DNA from: Pseudomonas sp. SJZ074
GTDB taxonomy: Bacteria > Pseudomonadota > Gammaproteobacteria > Pseudomonadales > Pseudomonadaceae
Length of the DNA: 61,073 nucleotides
Reading direction: 5' to 3'
Assembly: GCF_007828215.1 (NCBI RefSeq)
Contig: NZ_VIUE01000035.1
Coordinates: 1 to 61,073, forward strand
Part shown: piece after piece, positions 52,905 to 61,073 of the stretch
How the letters are laid out: each line of letters starts with the position of its first letter
Position numbering within the stretch: the stretch's first letter is position 1
The notes under the pieces: generated by a model
What the model saw: only the letters and a program-made list of their open reading frames with translations
Told to the model about the DNA's origin: nothing
Databases searched by the model: none
Made by a program: the position numbers and the translations under genes

Positions 52905-55900
52905 GTGTGATCGAACTGTTGGCGACATTAAAAGAAAAAGACGTGCAGCTATCGGTCAACGGCGATCAGCTCGTTGTACGGGGCCGGAAACAGTCGTTGA
53001 AGGAGCCGCAGGTGCTGGCCCTGTTGCGCGAGCACAAGGCTGCGCTGATCGAGTTGATCAACAGCGGCGAGTATGACGCCGGCAAGCCCGGTGAGGTCGA
53101 GGTTCCCGCCAATGCCATCCCTGCGGGCTGCGAACGGATCACGCCAGAAATGCTGCCGCTGGTCACGCTGGATCAGCCGGCCATTGACCGCATCGTTGCC
53201 AGCGTGCCGGGCGGTGCGGCCAATGTGCAGGATATCTATCCCTTGGCGCCGTTGCAGGAAGGGATTCTCTATCACCACCTGACCGCTCTCCAAGGCGATC
53301 CTTATGTCTTGCAGGCGCATTTCAGCATCGCCAGTCGTGAGCGCCTGGGGGATTTTGTCGATGCCCTGCAACACGTGATCGATCGCCATGACATCCTGCG
53401 CACCGCCATCGTCCGCGAAAACCTGGAGGCACCGCTGCAGGTGGTCTGGCGCCAGGCTCGACTGGGGGTGAAGGACATCAGCGCCGAGCTGGCCGATGGT
53501 GATGTCCTGACGCAACTGCAAGCCCGTTTCGACCCTCGCCACTATCGCCTGGACCTCAGCCAGGCACCGCTGCTGTCGTTGGTGTGCGCCGAAGACCCGG
53601 ACAACCAACGCTGGGTTGCGATGCTGTTGTTCCACCACATGGCCCTGGATCATGCCGCGTTGGCGGTCGTGCAGGGCGAAATGCAAGCCTGGTTGATGGG
53701 GCAGGCCGGGCAATTGCAGCCGGCCATTCCCTACCGCAACTATGTGGCGCGAACCCGCCAGGCCGATCAGCGCCAGGCCGACGAGGCGTTTTTCAGCAAG
53801 ATGCTGGGCGATGTCGACGAACCGACCCTGCCGTTCGGTCAGCAGGATGTGCTGGGCGACGGTAGCGCCATTGAAGAGCACCACCGACCGCTGACCCCGG
53901 AACTCAGTCGCCGGGTGCGGGTGCAGGCGCGTCAGCTCGGCGTCAGCGCGGCAAGCATCTTCCATCTGGCCTGGGCCCAGGTGCTGGGCAGCGTCTCGGG
54001 GCGTGAAGAGGTGGTGTTCGGTACGGTGATGCTGGGGCGCATGCAGGCCGGCGAAAGCCTGAGCCGGGCATTGGGCATGTTCATCAACACCTTGCCGCTG
54101 CGGGTGGGCGTGGGCGCGCAGAGTGTGCGCGACGGGGTGAAAAGCACCCATGGCTGGTTGAGCGCCTTGCTCAGCCATGAATATGCCTCCCTGGCCCTGG
54201 CCCAACGGTGCAGTGGTGTGGCGGCGCCGGCGCCGTTGTTCAGCGCACTGTTGAACTACCGCCATAGCGCGGGTGCGGACCAGGTTCCCAGGCAGGAAGT
54301 GCTCCAGGCCTGGGAGGGTATTGAAGCCCTGAGCGCGCAGGAACGGACCAACTACCCGCTGATCCTCTCGGTGGATGATTTCTCCGATGACTTTGCCTTG
54401 GAGGTGCAGGCGAGCGTGCAGATCGGCGCGCAACGCATCTGCAATTACATGCAGGCAGCGCTCGAGTACTTGATCACGGCACTGGAAAGCGCCCCGGAGT
54501 CACTGCTCAACGACCTGTCGGTGCTGCCGCAGGAGGAGCGTGAGCGAGTCTTGCAGTCATTCAACCACACCGACCGCGCTTATCCGCAGGCGCAAACGGT
54601 TCATGCCTTGTTCCAGGCACAGGCACAGGCCCGTCCGGATGCGCTGGCGGCGGTACAGGCCGGAGAGACCCTGACCTATCGTGAACTGAACGCCAGAGCC
54701 GATGGCTTGGCCCGGCATCTGATTGACCTCGGTGTGCGGCCCCAGGACACGGTGGCCATTGTGCTGCCGCGCTCGCTGGACCTGTTGATCGCTCAACTGG
54801 CGGTTCTCAAGTGCGCGGCGGTCTATCTGCCACTGGACATCAACGCTCCCGTGGAGCGCCAGCAGTTCATGCTGCAGGACAGTCGGGCCGTGCTGGTATT
54901 GACCCACGGCACCGAGGGCCTGGCCGATGGCGTGCGCCGGGTGGATCTCGATAGCCTTGACCTGGCGGGGCTGCCGGCCTGGGACGGTTCGCCGCCGCAG
55001 TCGAGCGAAGCACCGGCCTATATCATGTACACCTCCGGCTCTACCGGCACCCCGAAAGCCGTGTTGGTGCCGCATCGGGCAATTTCCCGCCTGGTCATCA
55101 ACAACGGCTATGCCGACTTCAACGAGCAGGATCGCGTGGCGTTCGCTTCGAACCCGGCTTTCGATGCCAGCACCCTGGAAGTCTGGGCTCCGTTGCTCAA
55201 TGGCGGTTGCGTCATTGTGGTGGAGCAGGACGTATTGTTGTCCCAGGAACGCCTGCCAGCGTTCTTGCTTGAACAGTCGGTCAATGTGTTGTGGATGACG
55301 GCGGGGCTGTTTCACCAGTACGCCGCCAGCCTGATGGCAGTGTTCCGGCAACTGCGCTACCTGATCGTCGGTGGCGATGTGCTCGATCCGACCGCGATTG
55401 GCCGCGTCCTGGAACACGGCGCACCGCAGCATCTGCTCAACGGCTACGGACCAACGGAAGCCACCACCTTCTCGACCACCTACGAGATCAAGTCGGTCGG
55501 CGCGGGCAGCATTCCGATCGGTCGTCCGATCGGCAACACTCGGGTCTACCTGTTGGACTCCCGGCTTCGGCCCGTGCCCCACGGTGTGACCGGTGAGCTG
55601 TATATCGCTGGCCTGGGGGTTGCGAACGGCTATCTGAACCGGCCGGAACTGACCGCCGAGAAGTTCATCGCGGATCCGTTCAACCCGCAGGCCTTGATGT
55701 ACCGCACCGGCGACCTGGGGCGCTATCTGCCGGATGGCAACATCGAATACCTGGGGCGTAACGACGGTCAGGTGAAAATCCGCGGGTTCCGCATCGAGCC
55801 AGGCGAGATCGAAACCCGGCTGGCACAACATGAGCGCGTAAAAGACGCGGCGGTGCTGATTCGCGAAGATGTGCCGGGGGAAAAGCGCCTGGTCGCCTAT

Positions 55901-58900
55901 TTCACCTTGCATCGACCTGGCGACACCGTGGATATCGAAGCGCTGCGCGTGCATGTGCAAAGCCGTTTGCCGGACTACATGGTACCGGCTGCCTACGTGC
56001 GCCTCGATGCCTTGCCACTGACCGCCAACGGCAAGCTTGACCGCAAGGCGTTGCCGATGCCGGACCAGACGTCGATCCTGGCGCGTGGTTACGAAGCGCC
56101 GGTGGGCGAAACCGAAACGCTCCTGGCCAAGTTGTGGACGCAGATCCTCAATGTCGAGCGGGTGGGGCGTCACGACCACTTTTTCGAATTGGGCGGCCAT
56201 TCCCTGCTGGCGGTCAACCTGATCGAGCAGATGCGCCAGGTCGGCCTGAGCGCCGATGTACGGGTGCTGTTCGGCCAGCCGACCCTCGCGGCACTGGCCG
56301 CGGCGGTGGGCAGCGGCAATGAAGTCCAGGTGCCGGCCAACGGCATCGTTCCCGGTTGCGAACGGATTACCCCGGACATGTTGCCCCTGGCCTCGTTGAC
56401 CCAGGAGGCCATCGATTGCATCGTCGCAACGGTGCCGGGTGGGGCGGCCAACGTGCAGGATATCTACCCGCTGGCCCCGCTGCAGGACGGCATTCTCTAC
56501 CACCATCTCTCGGCGCAACAGGGCGATCCCTATGTGCTGCAGGCGCTGTTCGCGTTCCAGGACAAGCCGCGCCTGGAGGCCTTCGCGCAAGCGTTGCAGG
56601 GCGTGATCGACCGCCACGACATTCTGCGGACTTCGGTGCTGTGGGAGGGGTTGGAACAACCCATGCAGGTGGTCTGGCGCAAGGCCGTCCTGAGTGTCGA
56701 ACCGTTCGATGCAGCAGCGGATGGCGACGTCGTGGCCCAGCTGCATTCACGTTTCGATTCCCGTCATCATCGCCTCGATATCCGCCAGGCCCCGCTGATG
56801 TGCCTGCGCTTTGCCCATGATCCGCTCAATGAGCGTTGGGTCGCGATGTTGCTGTTCCACCACATCGCCCTGGACCATACCGCGCTGGACGTGGTGCAGC
56901 AGGAAATGCAGATGCACCTGCTTGGGCGCCAAGAGCAACTGGCGGCTGCGATGCCGTACCGCAACTATGTGGCCCAGGCGCGCCTGGGGGTCAGTGAGGA
57001 ACAGCACGAAGTCTTTTTCCGCGAAATGCTTGGCGATGTCGATGAGCCGACGCTGCCGCTCGGTTTGCAGCAGGTGCAGGGTGACGGTCGCGGTATCGAA
57101 GAGGCACGACTCGAGGTGGATGCCGACTTGAGTCGCCGCCTGCGGGCCCAGGCGCGGCGGATGGGCGTGAGTGCCGCCAGCCTTCATCATCTGGCCTGGG
57201 CGCAGGTGCTGGGGCGGTTGTCCGGGCGCGACGATGTGGTGTTCGGCACCGTACTGATGGGACGGATGCAGGGCGGCGAAGGCGCCGACCGGGCCCTGGG
57301 CATGTTCATCAACACCTTGCCCTTGCGGGTGATGCTGGATCAGCAGGGCGTAGAGGCCGGCGTCAAGGCTGTCCATGGGCGGCTGAGTGCATTGCTTGCT
57401 CATGAACACGCTTCGCTGGCCCTGGCCCAGCGTTGCAGCCGCGTGGCGGCTCCTGCGCCGCTGTTCAGTGCCTTGCTGAACTATCGGCACAGCGCCACTG
57501 GCGTCATCTCGGCGGATGCGACGACGGCCTGGCAGGGCATGACAGCCCTGGACAGCGAAGAACGCACGAACTACCCGCTGACGCTGTCGGTGGACGACCT
57601 GGGCGATGGCTTCTCCCTGAGTACCCTGGTATTGCAAGGCGTTGGCGCAAGCCGCATCTGCGCGTACATGCACACCGCACTTGATCGCTTGGTGCAGGCG
57701 CTGGAGCAAGATTCGCAAACCCCACTCTACCGTCTGGAGATCCTCCCGCAGATCGAGCGCAAGCAGTTGCTGGTGGACTTCAACGCTACCCGGCGTGTCT
57801 ATCCTCAGGACCAGACCGTGCTGGCGCTGTTCGAGGCCCAGGCGGCACGACTGCCGCAGGCAATTGCGGTGGTGCATGGCCAGCGGCAAGTGACGTATGG
57901 CGAACTGAACGCACAAGCGAACCGCCTGGCCCATCACTTGATCGGTCTTGGCGTGCGGCCGGACGATTGTGTGGCGATCCTGTTGCCGCGTTCGATCGAC
58001 CTGCTGACCAGCCAGTTGGCCATTCTCAAGTGCGCGGCGGCCTATGTCCCGCTGGACCGCAATGCTTCGCTGGAGCGGCAGGGGTTCATGCTCGCCGATT
58101 GCCGGGCGTCCTTTGTGTTGACGTCCAGCCGCGAGCGGGTACCCGAGGGCGCAAGCCGCGTCGACTTGGACACGCTGGAGCCGCAGGGGACCATTGACAA
58201 TCCAGGGCTGGAGCAGTCCAGCGAGTCGACTGCCTACATCATGTACACCTCGGGTTCCACGGGGCAGCCCAAGGGCGTGCTGGTGCCGCACCGGGCGATC
58301 AATCGGCTGGTGATCAACAACGGCTATGCCGATTTCAATGAGCATGACCGGATCGCCTTTGCCTCCAACCCGGCGTTCGACGCCAGCACCATGGACGTCT
58401 GGGGCGCCCTGCTCAACGGCGGGCAGGTGGTGGTGATCGACCATGAAACCCTGCTCGAACCGGCACGCTTTGCCCAAGTGCTGGACGAGTCGGGGGCCAC
58501 TGTGTTGTTCGTGACCACGGCGATCTTCAATCAGTACGTGCAACTGATCCCCGAGGCCATGGCGGGCTTGCGCATTCTGCTGTGCGGTGGCGAACGGGCC
58601 GACGTGGCGTCGTTCCGGCGCCTGCTGGGCCTGGCACCAGCGTTGCGCCTGGTGCATTGCTATGGGCCGACCGAAACCACTACCTATGCCACCACGCTGG
58701 AAGTGAAGGCGGTGGCCGAAGACGCGCAAAGCGTGCCGATTGGCGGACCGATCTCCAATACCCAGGTGTATGTGCTCGATGCACACCAGCAACTGGCGCC
58801 CCTGGGTGTCGTCGGCGAAATCTACATCGGCGGCAAAGGCGTGGCGAAGGGCTACCTGAACCGTCCCGACCTGACGGCGGAGAAGTTCATAGCCGACCCG

Positions 58901-61073
58901 TTCAGCGACGAACCCGGTGCCTTGCTCTACCGCACGGGCGACCTGGGCCGTTGGTTGCCGGAAGGCAGCCTGGAGTGCCTGGGACGCAACGACGACCAGG
59001 TGAAGATCCGCGGATTCCGTATCGAGCTGGGTGAAATCGAAGCCAGGCTCGTCACCTGCGAGGGTGTGAAGGACGCCGTGGTGATGGTGCGGGCCGACGA
59101 GTCGGGCGAGAAGCGCCTGGTGGCCTATGTCGTGGCGCAGCCGCAGGTCGCGCTGACCGTGGCCGGACTGCGTGAGCAACTGTCCACGGCCTTGGCCGAA
59201 TACATGGTGCCCGGCGCGTTCGTGATATTGCCGGCCTTCCCCCTGACGCTCAACGGCAAGGTGGACCGCAAGTCGCTGCCCGCGCCGCACGCCGAGGACT
59301 ACGCAAGCGAAGCCTACGAGGCGCCGCAGGGAGAAATCGAACAGACCCTGGCCGGCTTGTGGGCGGAGCTGTTGAAGGTGGAACGGGTTGGCCGCCACGA
59401 TCATTTCTTCGAACTGGGCGGTCATTCGCTGCTGGCGATGAGATTGATCGAGCGGATGCGCCAAGCCGGTCTGTCGGTGGATGTGCGCGACCTGTTCAGC
59501 CGGCCGACGCTACGGGCCTTGGCCGCTGCGGTGGGTGGGCATCGTGATGTGGTAGTGCCGGCCAGCGCCATTGTCGAAGGTTGCGAGCGGATCACGCCGG
59601 ACATGTTGCCACTGGCCGTTCTGAGCCAGGACGCCATCGACCGGATCGTGGCGAGCGTGCCGGGTGGTGCGGGCAATATTCAGGACATCTACCCGCTGGC
59701 GCCGTTGCAGGAAGGCATTCTGTATCACCATCTGACCGCGAACAGCGGTGATCCCTACGTGCTGCAGACGCTGTTCGGTTTTGACGGCCGCGCCCGTCTG
59801 GACAGCTTCGCCCAGGCGTTGCAGCAGGTGATCGATCGCCATGACATCCTCAGGACATCGATGGCCTGGGAGGGGCTCGACGAACCGATGCAGGTCGTGT
59901 GGCGTCGGGCGCCACTCATCTGCGAGGCATTCGAACCGGATGCTCACGGCGCAGATGTGGTTGCACAGCTGTATGAGCGTTTCGATGCTCGTCAGTATCG
60001 GCTGAATGTGCGCCAGGCGCCGCTGCTACGCCTGGTGTACGCAGAAGATGTCGCCAACCAGCGCTGGGTTGCGATGTTGTTGTTCCATCATTCGGTGCTG
60101 GACCATACCGCGCTGGAGGTGCTGGAGCGGGAAATGCAGGCCCACCTGCTCGGCAGGGCCGATCAACTGGGTGCTGCGGTGCCTTATCGCAATTACGTGG
60201 CCCAGGCGCGTCTCGGGGTCAGCCAGGAGGAGCATGAAGGCTTCTTCCGCGACATGCTTGGCAATATAGATGAGCCGACGTTGCCGTTCGGTCTGCGAGA
60301 TGTTCAGGGTGACGGTAACGGCGTGGAGGAGGTCAGGCTGGCGCTGGAGGTGGGGCTATGCCGGCGTCTGCGCGGCCAGGCGCGTCAGTTGGGCGTCAGC
60401 GCGGCGAGCCTGATGCACTTGGCCTGGGCACAGGTGCTGGGCCGTGTCAGCGGACGCGACGAAGTGGTCTTCGGCACGGTGCTGCTGGGGCGGATGCAAG
60501 GCGGAGAGGGTGCCGATCACGCCTTGGGCATGTTCATCAATACCCTGCCGCTGCGGGTGAGCCTGGTGGGGGGCAATGTGCGCGAGGGCGTGAAAACCAC
60601 CCATCAACGGCTCACCGCACTGCTTGGTCATGAGCACGCTCCGCTGGCGCTGGCCCAGCGTTGCAGCGGTGTGGTGGCGCCGACGCCGCTGTTCAGTTCC
60701 ATGCTCAACTATCGCCATTGCTCGGTCGAAGTCACCGCGCAGATGGTGTCGGCTTGGCAGGGCATCGAATCCATCGGCGGTGAGGAACGCACCAACTACC
60801 CGTTGACGCTGGCCGTGGATGATGGGGGCGAAGGTTTCAGCCTGGTGGTGCAGGTGGTGCGCGGAATCGGTGCGCAACGCATCGGCGAATACATGCAAAC
60901 TACCCTTGAAAACCTTGTAACCGCACTGGAGCAAGCACCCGAGACGCCGCTGTATGAAATTGAGAGCATGCCGGCGGTTGAGCGCCAACACCTGCTGGAA
61001 GCCTTCAATGCGACGGCCGTCGACTATCCGCAAGGCCTGACCCTGCATGGCCTGTTCGAGGCACGGGTCACGA
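52901..61073 (+). CDS. Second peptin nonribosomal peptide synthetase with TubC-type docking domain, runs off right edge
   Basis: Starts at GTG 52901, which overlaps the previous stop (GTGA), with GGAG eight bases upstream. It is open for 2,724 codons to the window end. Residues 1-55 (SVIELLATLKEKDVQLSVNG..., then QLVVRG and a KAALIELI helix) match the TubC N-terminal docking fold, which captures the tail of the upstream synthetase. Module 10: C (dual signature HHLTALQGD; HHMALDH at 245), A (YTSGSTG at 710, code DALWIGGTF, Val), T (Ser1101). Module 11: C (HHLSAQQGD; HHIALDH at 1320), A (1782, code DAMFLGCTY, most likely Ile), T (Ser2176). Module 12: C (HHLTANSGD; HHSVLDH at 2396) and the start of an A domain. 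Val-Ile continues the corpeptin-like order. No module is followed by a Thr-type HHLxDDA domain within the window. Confidence 0.95.
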   Translation, partial: MSVIELLATLKEKDVQLSVNGDQLVVRGRKQSLKEPQVLALLREHKAALIELINSGEYDAGKPGEVEVPANAIPAGCERITPEMLPLVTLDQPAIDRIVASVPGGAANVQDIYPLAPLQEGILYHHLTALQGDPYVLQAHFSIASRERLGDFVDALQHVIDRHDILRTAIVRENLEAPLQVVWRQARLGVKDISAELADGDVLTQLQARFDPRHYRLDLSQAPLLSLVCAEDPDNQRWVAMLLFHHMALDHAALAVVQGEMQAWLMGQAGQLQPAIPYRNYVARTRQADQRQADEAFFSKMLGDVDEPTLPFGQQDVLGDGSAIEEHHRPLTPELSRRVRVQARQLGVSAASIFHLAWAQVLGSVSGREEVVFGTVMLGRMQAGESLSRALGMFINTLPLRVGVGAQSVRDGVKSTHGWLSALLSHEYASLALAQRCSGVAAPAPLFSALLNYRHSAGADQVPRQEVLQAWEGIEALSAQERTNYPLILSVDDFSDDFALEVQASVQIGAQRICNYMQAALEYLITALESAPESLLNDLSVLPQEERERVLQSFNHTDRAYPQAQTVHALFQAQAQARPDALAAVQAGETLTYRELNARADGLARHLIDLGVRPQDTVAIVLPRSLDLLIAQLAVLKCAAVYLPLDINAPVERQQFMLQDSRAVLVLTHGTEGLADGVRRVDLDSLDLAGLPAWDGSPPQSSEAPAYIMYTSGSTGTPKAVLVPHRAISRLVINNGYADFNEQDRVAFASNPAFDASTLEVWAPLLNGGCVIVVEQDVLLSQERLPAFLLEQSVNVLWMTAGLFHQYAASLMAVFRQLRYLIVGGDVLDPTAIGRVLEHGAPQHLLNGYGPTEATTFSTTYEIKSVGAGSIPIGRPIGNTRVYLLDSRLRPVPHGVTGELYIAGLGVANGYLNRPELTAEKFIADPFNPQALMYRTGDLGRYLPDGNIEYLGRNDGQVKIRGFRIEPGEIETRLAQHERVKDAAVLIREDVPGEKRLVAYFTLHRPGDTVDIEALRVHVQSRLPDYMVPAAYVRLDALPLTANGKLDRKALPMPDQTSILARGYEAPVGETETLLAKLWTQILNVERVGRHDHFFELGGHSLLAVNLIEQMRQVGLSADVRVLFGQPTLAALAAAVGSGNEVQVPANGIVPGCERITPDMLPLASLTQEAIDCIVATVPGGAANVQDIYPLAPLQDGILYHHLSAQQGDPYVLQALFAFQDKPRLEAFAQALQGVIDRHDILRTSVLWEGLEQPMQVVWRKAVLSVEPFDAAADGDVVAQLHSRFDSRHHRLDIRQAPLMCLRFAHDPLNERWVAMLLFHHIALDHTALDVVQQEMQMHLLGRQEQLAAAMPYRNYVAQARLGVSEEQHEVFFREMLGDVDEPTLPLGLQQVQGDGRGIEEARLEVDADLSRRLRAQARRMGVSAASLHHLAWAQVLGRLSGRDDVVFGTVLMGRMQGGEGADRALGMFINTLPLRVMLDQQGVEAGVKAVHGRLSALLAHEHASLALAQRCSRVAAPAPLFSALLNYRHSATGVISADATTAWQGMTALDSEERTNYPLTLSVDDLGDGFSLSTLVLQGVGASRICAYMHTALDRLVQALEQDSQTPLYRLEILPQIERKQLLVDFNATRRVYPQDQTVLALFEAQAARLPQAIAVVHGQRQVTYGELNAQANRLAHHLIGLGVRPDDCVAILLPRSIDLLTSQLAILKCAAAYVPLDRNASLERQGFMLADCRASFVLTSSRERVPEGASRVDLDTLEPQGTIDNPGLEQSSESTAYIMYTSGSTGQPKGVLVPHRAINRLVINNGYADFNEHDRIAFASNPAFDASTMDVWGALLNGGQVVVIDHETLLEPARFAQVLDESGATVLFVTTAIFNQYVQLIPEAMAGLRILLCGGERADVASFRRLLGLAPALRLVHCYGPTETTTYATTLEVKAVAEDAQSVPIGGPISNTQVYVLDAHQQLAPLGVVGEIYIGGKGVAKGYLNRPDLTAEKFIADPFSDEPGALLYRTGDLGRWLPEGSLECLGRNDDQVKIRGFRIELGEIEARLVTCEGVKDAVVMVRADESGEKRLVAYVVAQPQVALTVAGLREQLSTALAEYMVPGAFVILPAFPLTLNGKVDRKSLPAPHAEDYASEAYEAPQGEIEQTLAGLWAELLKVERVGRHDHFFELGGHSLLAMRLIERMRQAGLSVDVRDLFSRPTLRALAAAVGGHRDVVVPASAIVEGCERITPDMLPLAVLSQDAIDRIVASVPGGAGNIQDIYPLAPLQEGILYHHLTANSGDPYVLQTLFGFDGRARLDSFAQALQQVIDRHDILRTSMAWEGLDEPMQVVWRRAPLICEAFEPDAHGADVVAQLYERFDARQYRLNVRQAPLLRLVYAEDVANQRWVAMLLFHHSVLDHTALEVLEREMQAHLLGRADQLGAAVPYRNYVAQARLGVSQEEHEGFFRDMLGNIDEPTLPFGLRDVQGDGNGVEEVRLALEVGLCRRLRGQARQLGVSAASLMHLAWAQVLGRVSGRDEVVFGTVLLGRMQGGEGADHALGMFINTLPLRVSLVGGNVREGVKTTHQRLTALLGHEHAPLALAQRCSGVVAPTPLFSSMLNYRHCSVEVTAQMVSAWQGIESIGGEERTNYPLTLAVDDGGEGFSLVVQVVRGIGAQRIGEYMQTTLENLVTALEQAPETPLYEIESMPAVERQHLLEAFNATAVDYPQGLTLHGLFEARVT

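Noticed and set aside
23853..61073. Regularly spaced repeats as a CRISPR or tandem satellite
   Set aside because: The spacing is about 3.2 kb and the repeats are homologous synthetase modules in frame.

Overview
The window is high-GC DNA from a fluorescent Pseudomonas. Codon usage, strong AGGAG-type ribosome sites, a REP-like remnant and the lipopeptide genes all fit. It carries parts of two adjacent lipopeptide biosynthesis systems of the 'mycin' (syringomycin-type) and 'peptin' (syringopeptin/corpeptin-type) families. The adenylation (A) domain codes I read point to cormycin- and corpeptin-like products, which suggests the P. corrugata/P. mediterranea group or a close relative. That placement rests on remembered product structures, not on a database search.

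Layout. (1) 1-8010, minus: the first two and a half modules of a mycin synthetase (Ser, then an Orn-like code), cut by the left edge. (2) 8372-11472, plus: a JmjC/cupin-8 protein, an MFS exporter overlapping it by ATGA, and an aspartyl/asparaginyl beta-hydroxylase-like protein. (3) 11628-16079: genes with no evident link to lipopeptides. These are a chemoreceptor gene broken by an in-frame TAA, a GNAT acetyltransferase, an HD-type hydrolase, an AraC regulator and a divergent AhpD-like protein. (4) 16334-20402, minus: a syrB1-syrB2-syrC-type cassette that makes 4-chlorothreonine and transfers it to the synthetase. (5) 20749-23542, plus: a SyrP-type hydroxylase and a SyrD-type ABC exporter. (6) 23755-23856: a 33-codon ORF with its own ribosome site, overlapping the next start. 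(7) 23853-52904: a nine-module, 9,683-residue peptin synthetase with no thioesterase. (8) 52901-61073: the next peptin synthetase, beginning with a TubC-type docking domain and cut by the right edge after modules 10 and 11 and the start of 12.

How the parts work together. In the mycin pathway, the SyrB1-like protein loads Thr, the SyrB2-like enzyme chlorinates it, the SyrC-like Cys acyltransferase moves it, and the SyrP-like enzyme probably hydroxylates Asp. In the peptin pathway, the A-domain order reads Thr-Pro-Ala-Ala-Ala-Val-Val-Thr-X-Val-Ile. If both Thr become dehydrobutyrine (Dhb), this matches the first eleven residues of corpeptin as I recall them (X = homoserine). No epimerisation domains are present. 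Every C domain after peptin module 1, and C3 of the mycin synthetase, carries the HHxxxxxGD signature of dual epimerisation/condensation domains. The two C domains that follow Thr modules have a different catalytic motif (HHLxDDATSL) from all the others (HHxxLDHxAx), which correlates with Dhb formation.

Five 20-bp palindromes resembling the syr-syp box (TGtCccg-N6-cggGaCA) lie in front of the JmjC-like gene, the AspH-like gene, syrB1, syrP and the peptin synthetase. They suggest one LuxR-type (SalA/SyrF-like) regulon covering both pathways. No such regulator is in the window. No tRNA, rRNA, CRISPR array or complete insertion sequence was recognised.
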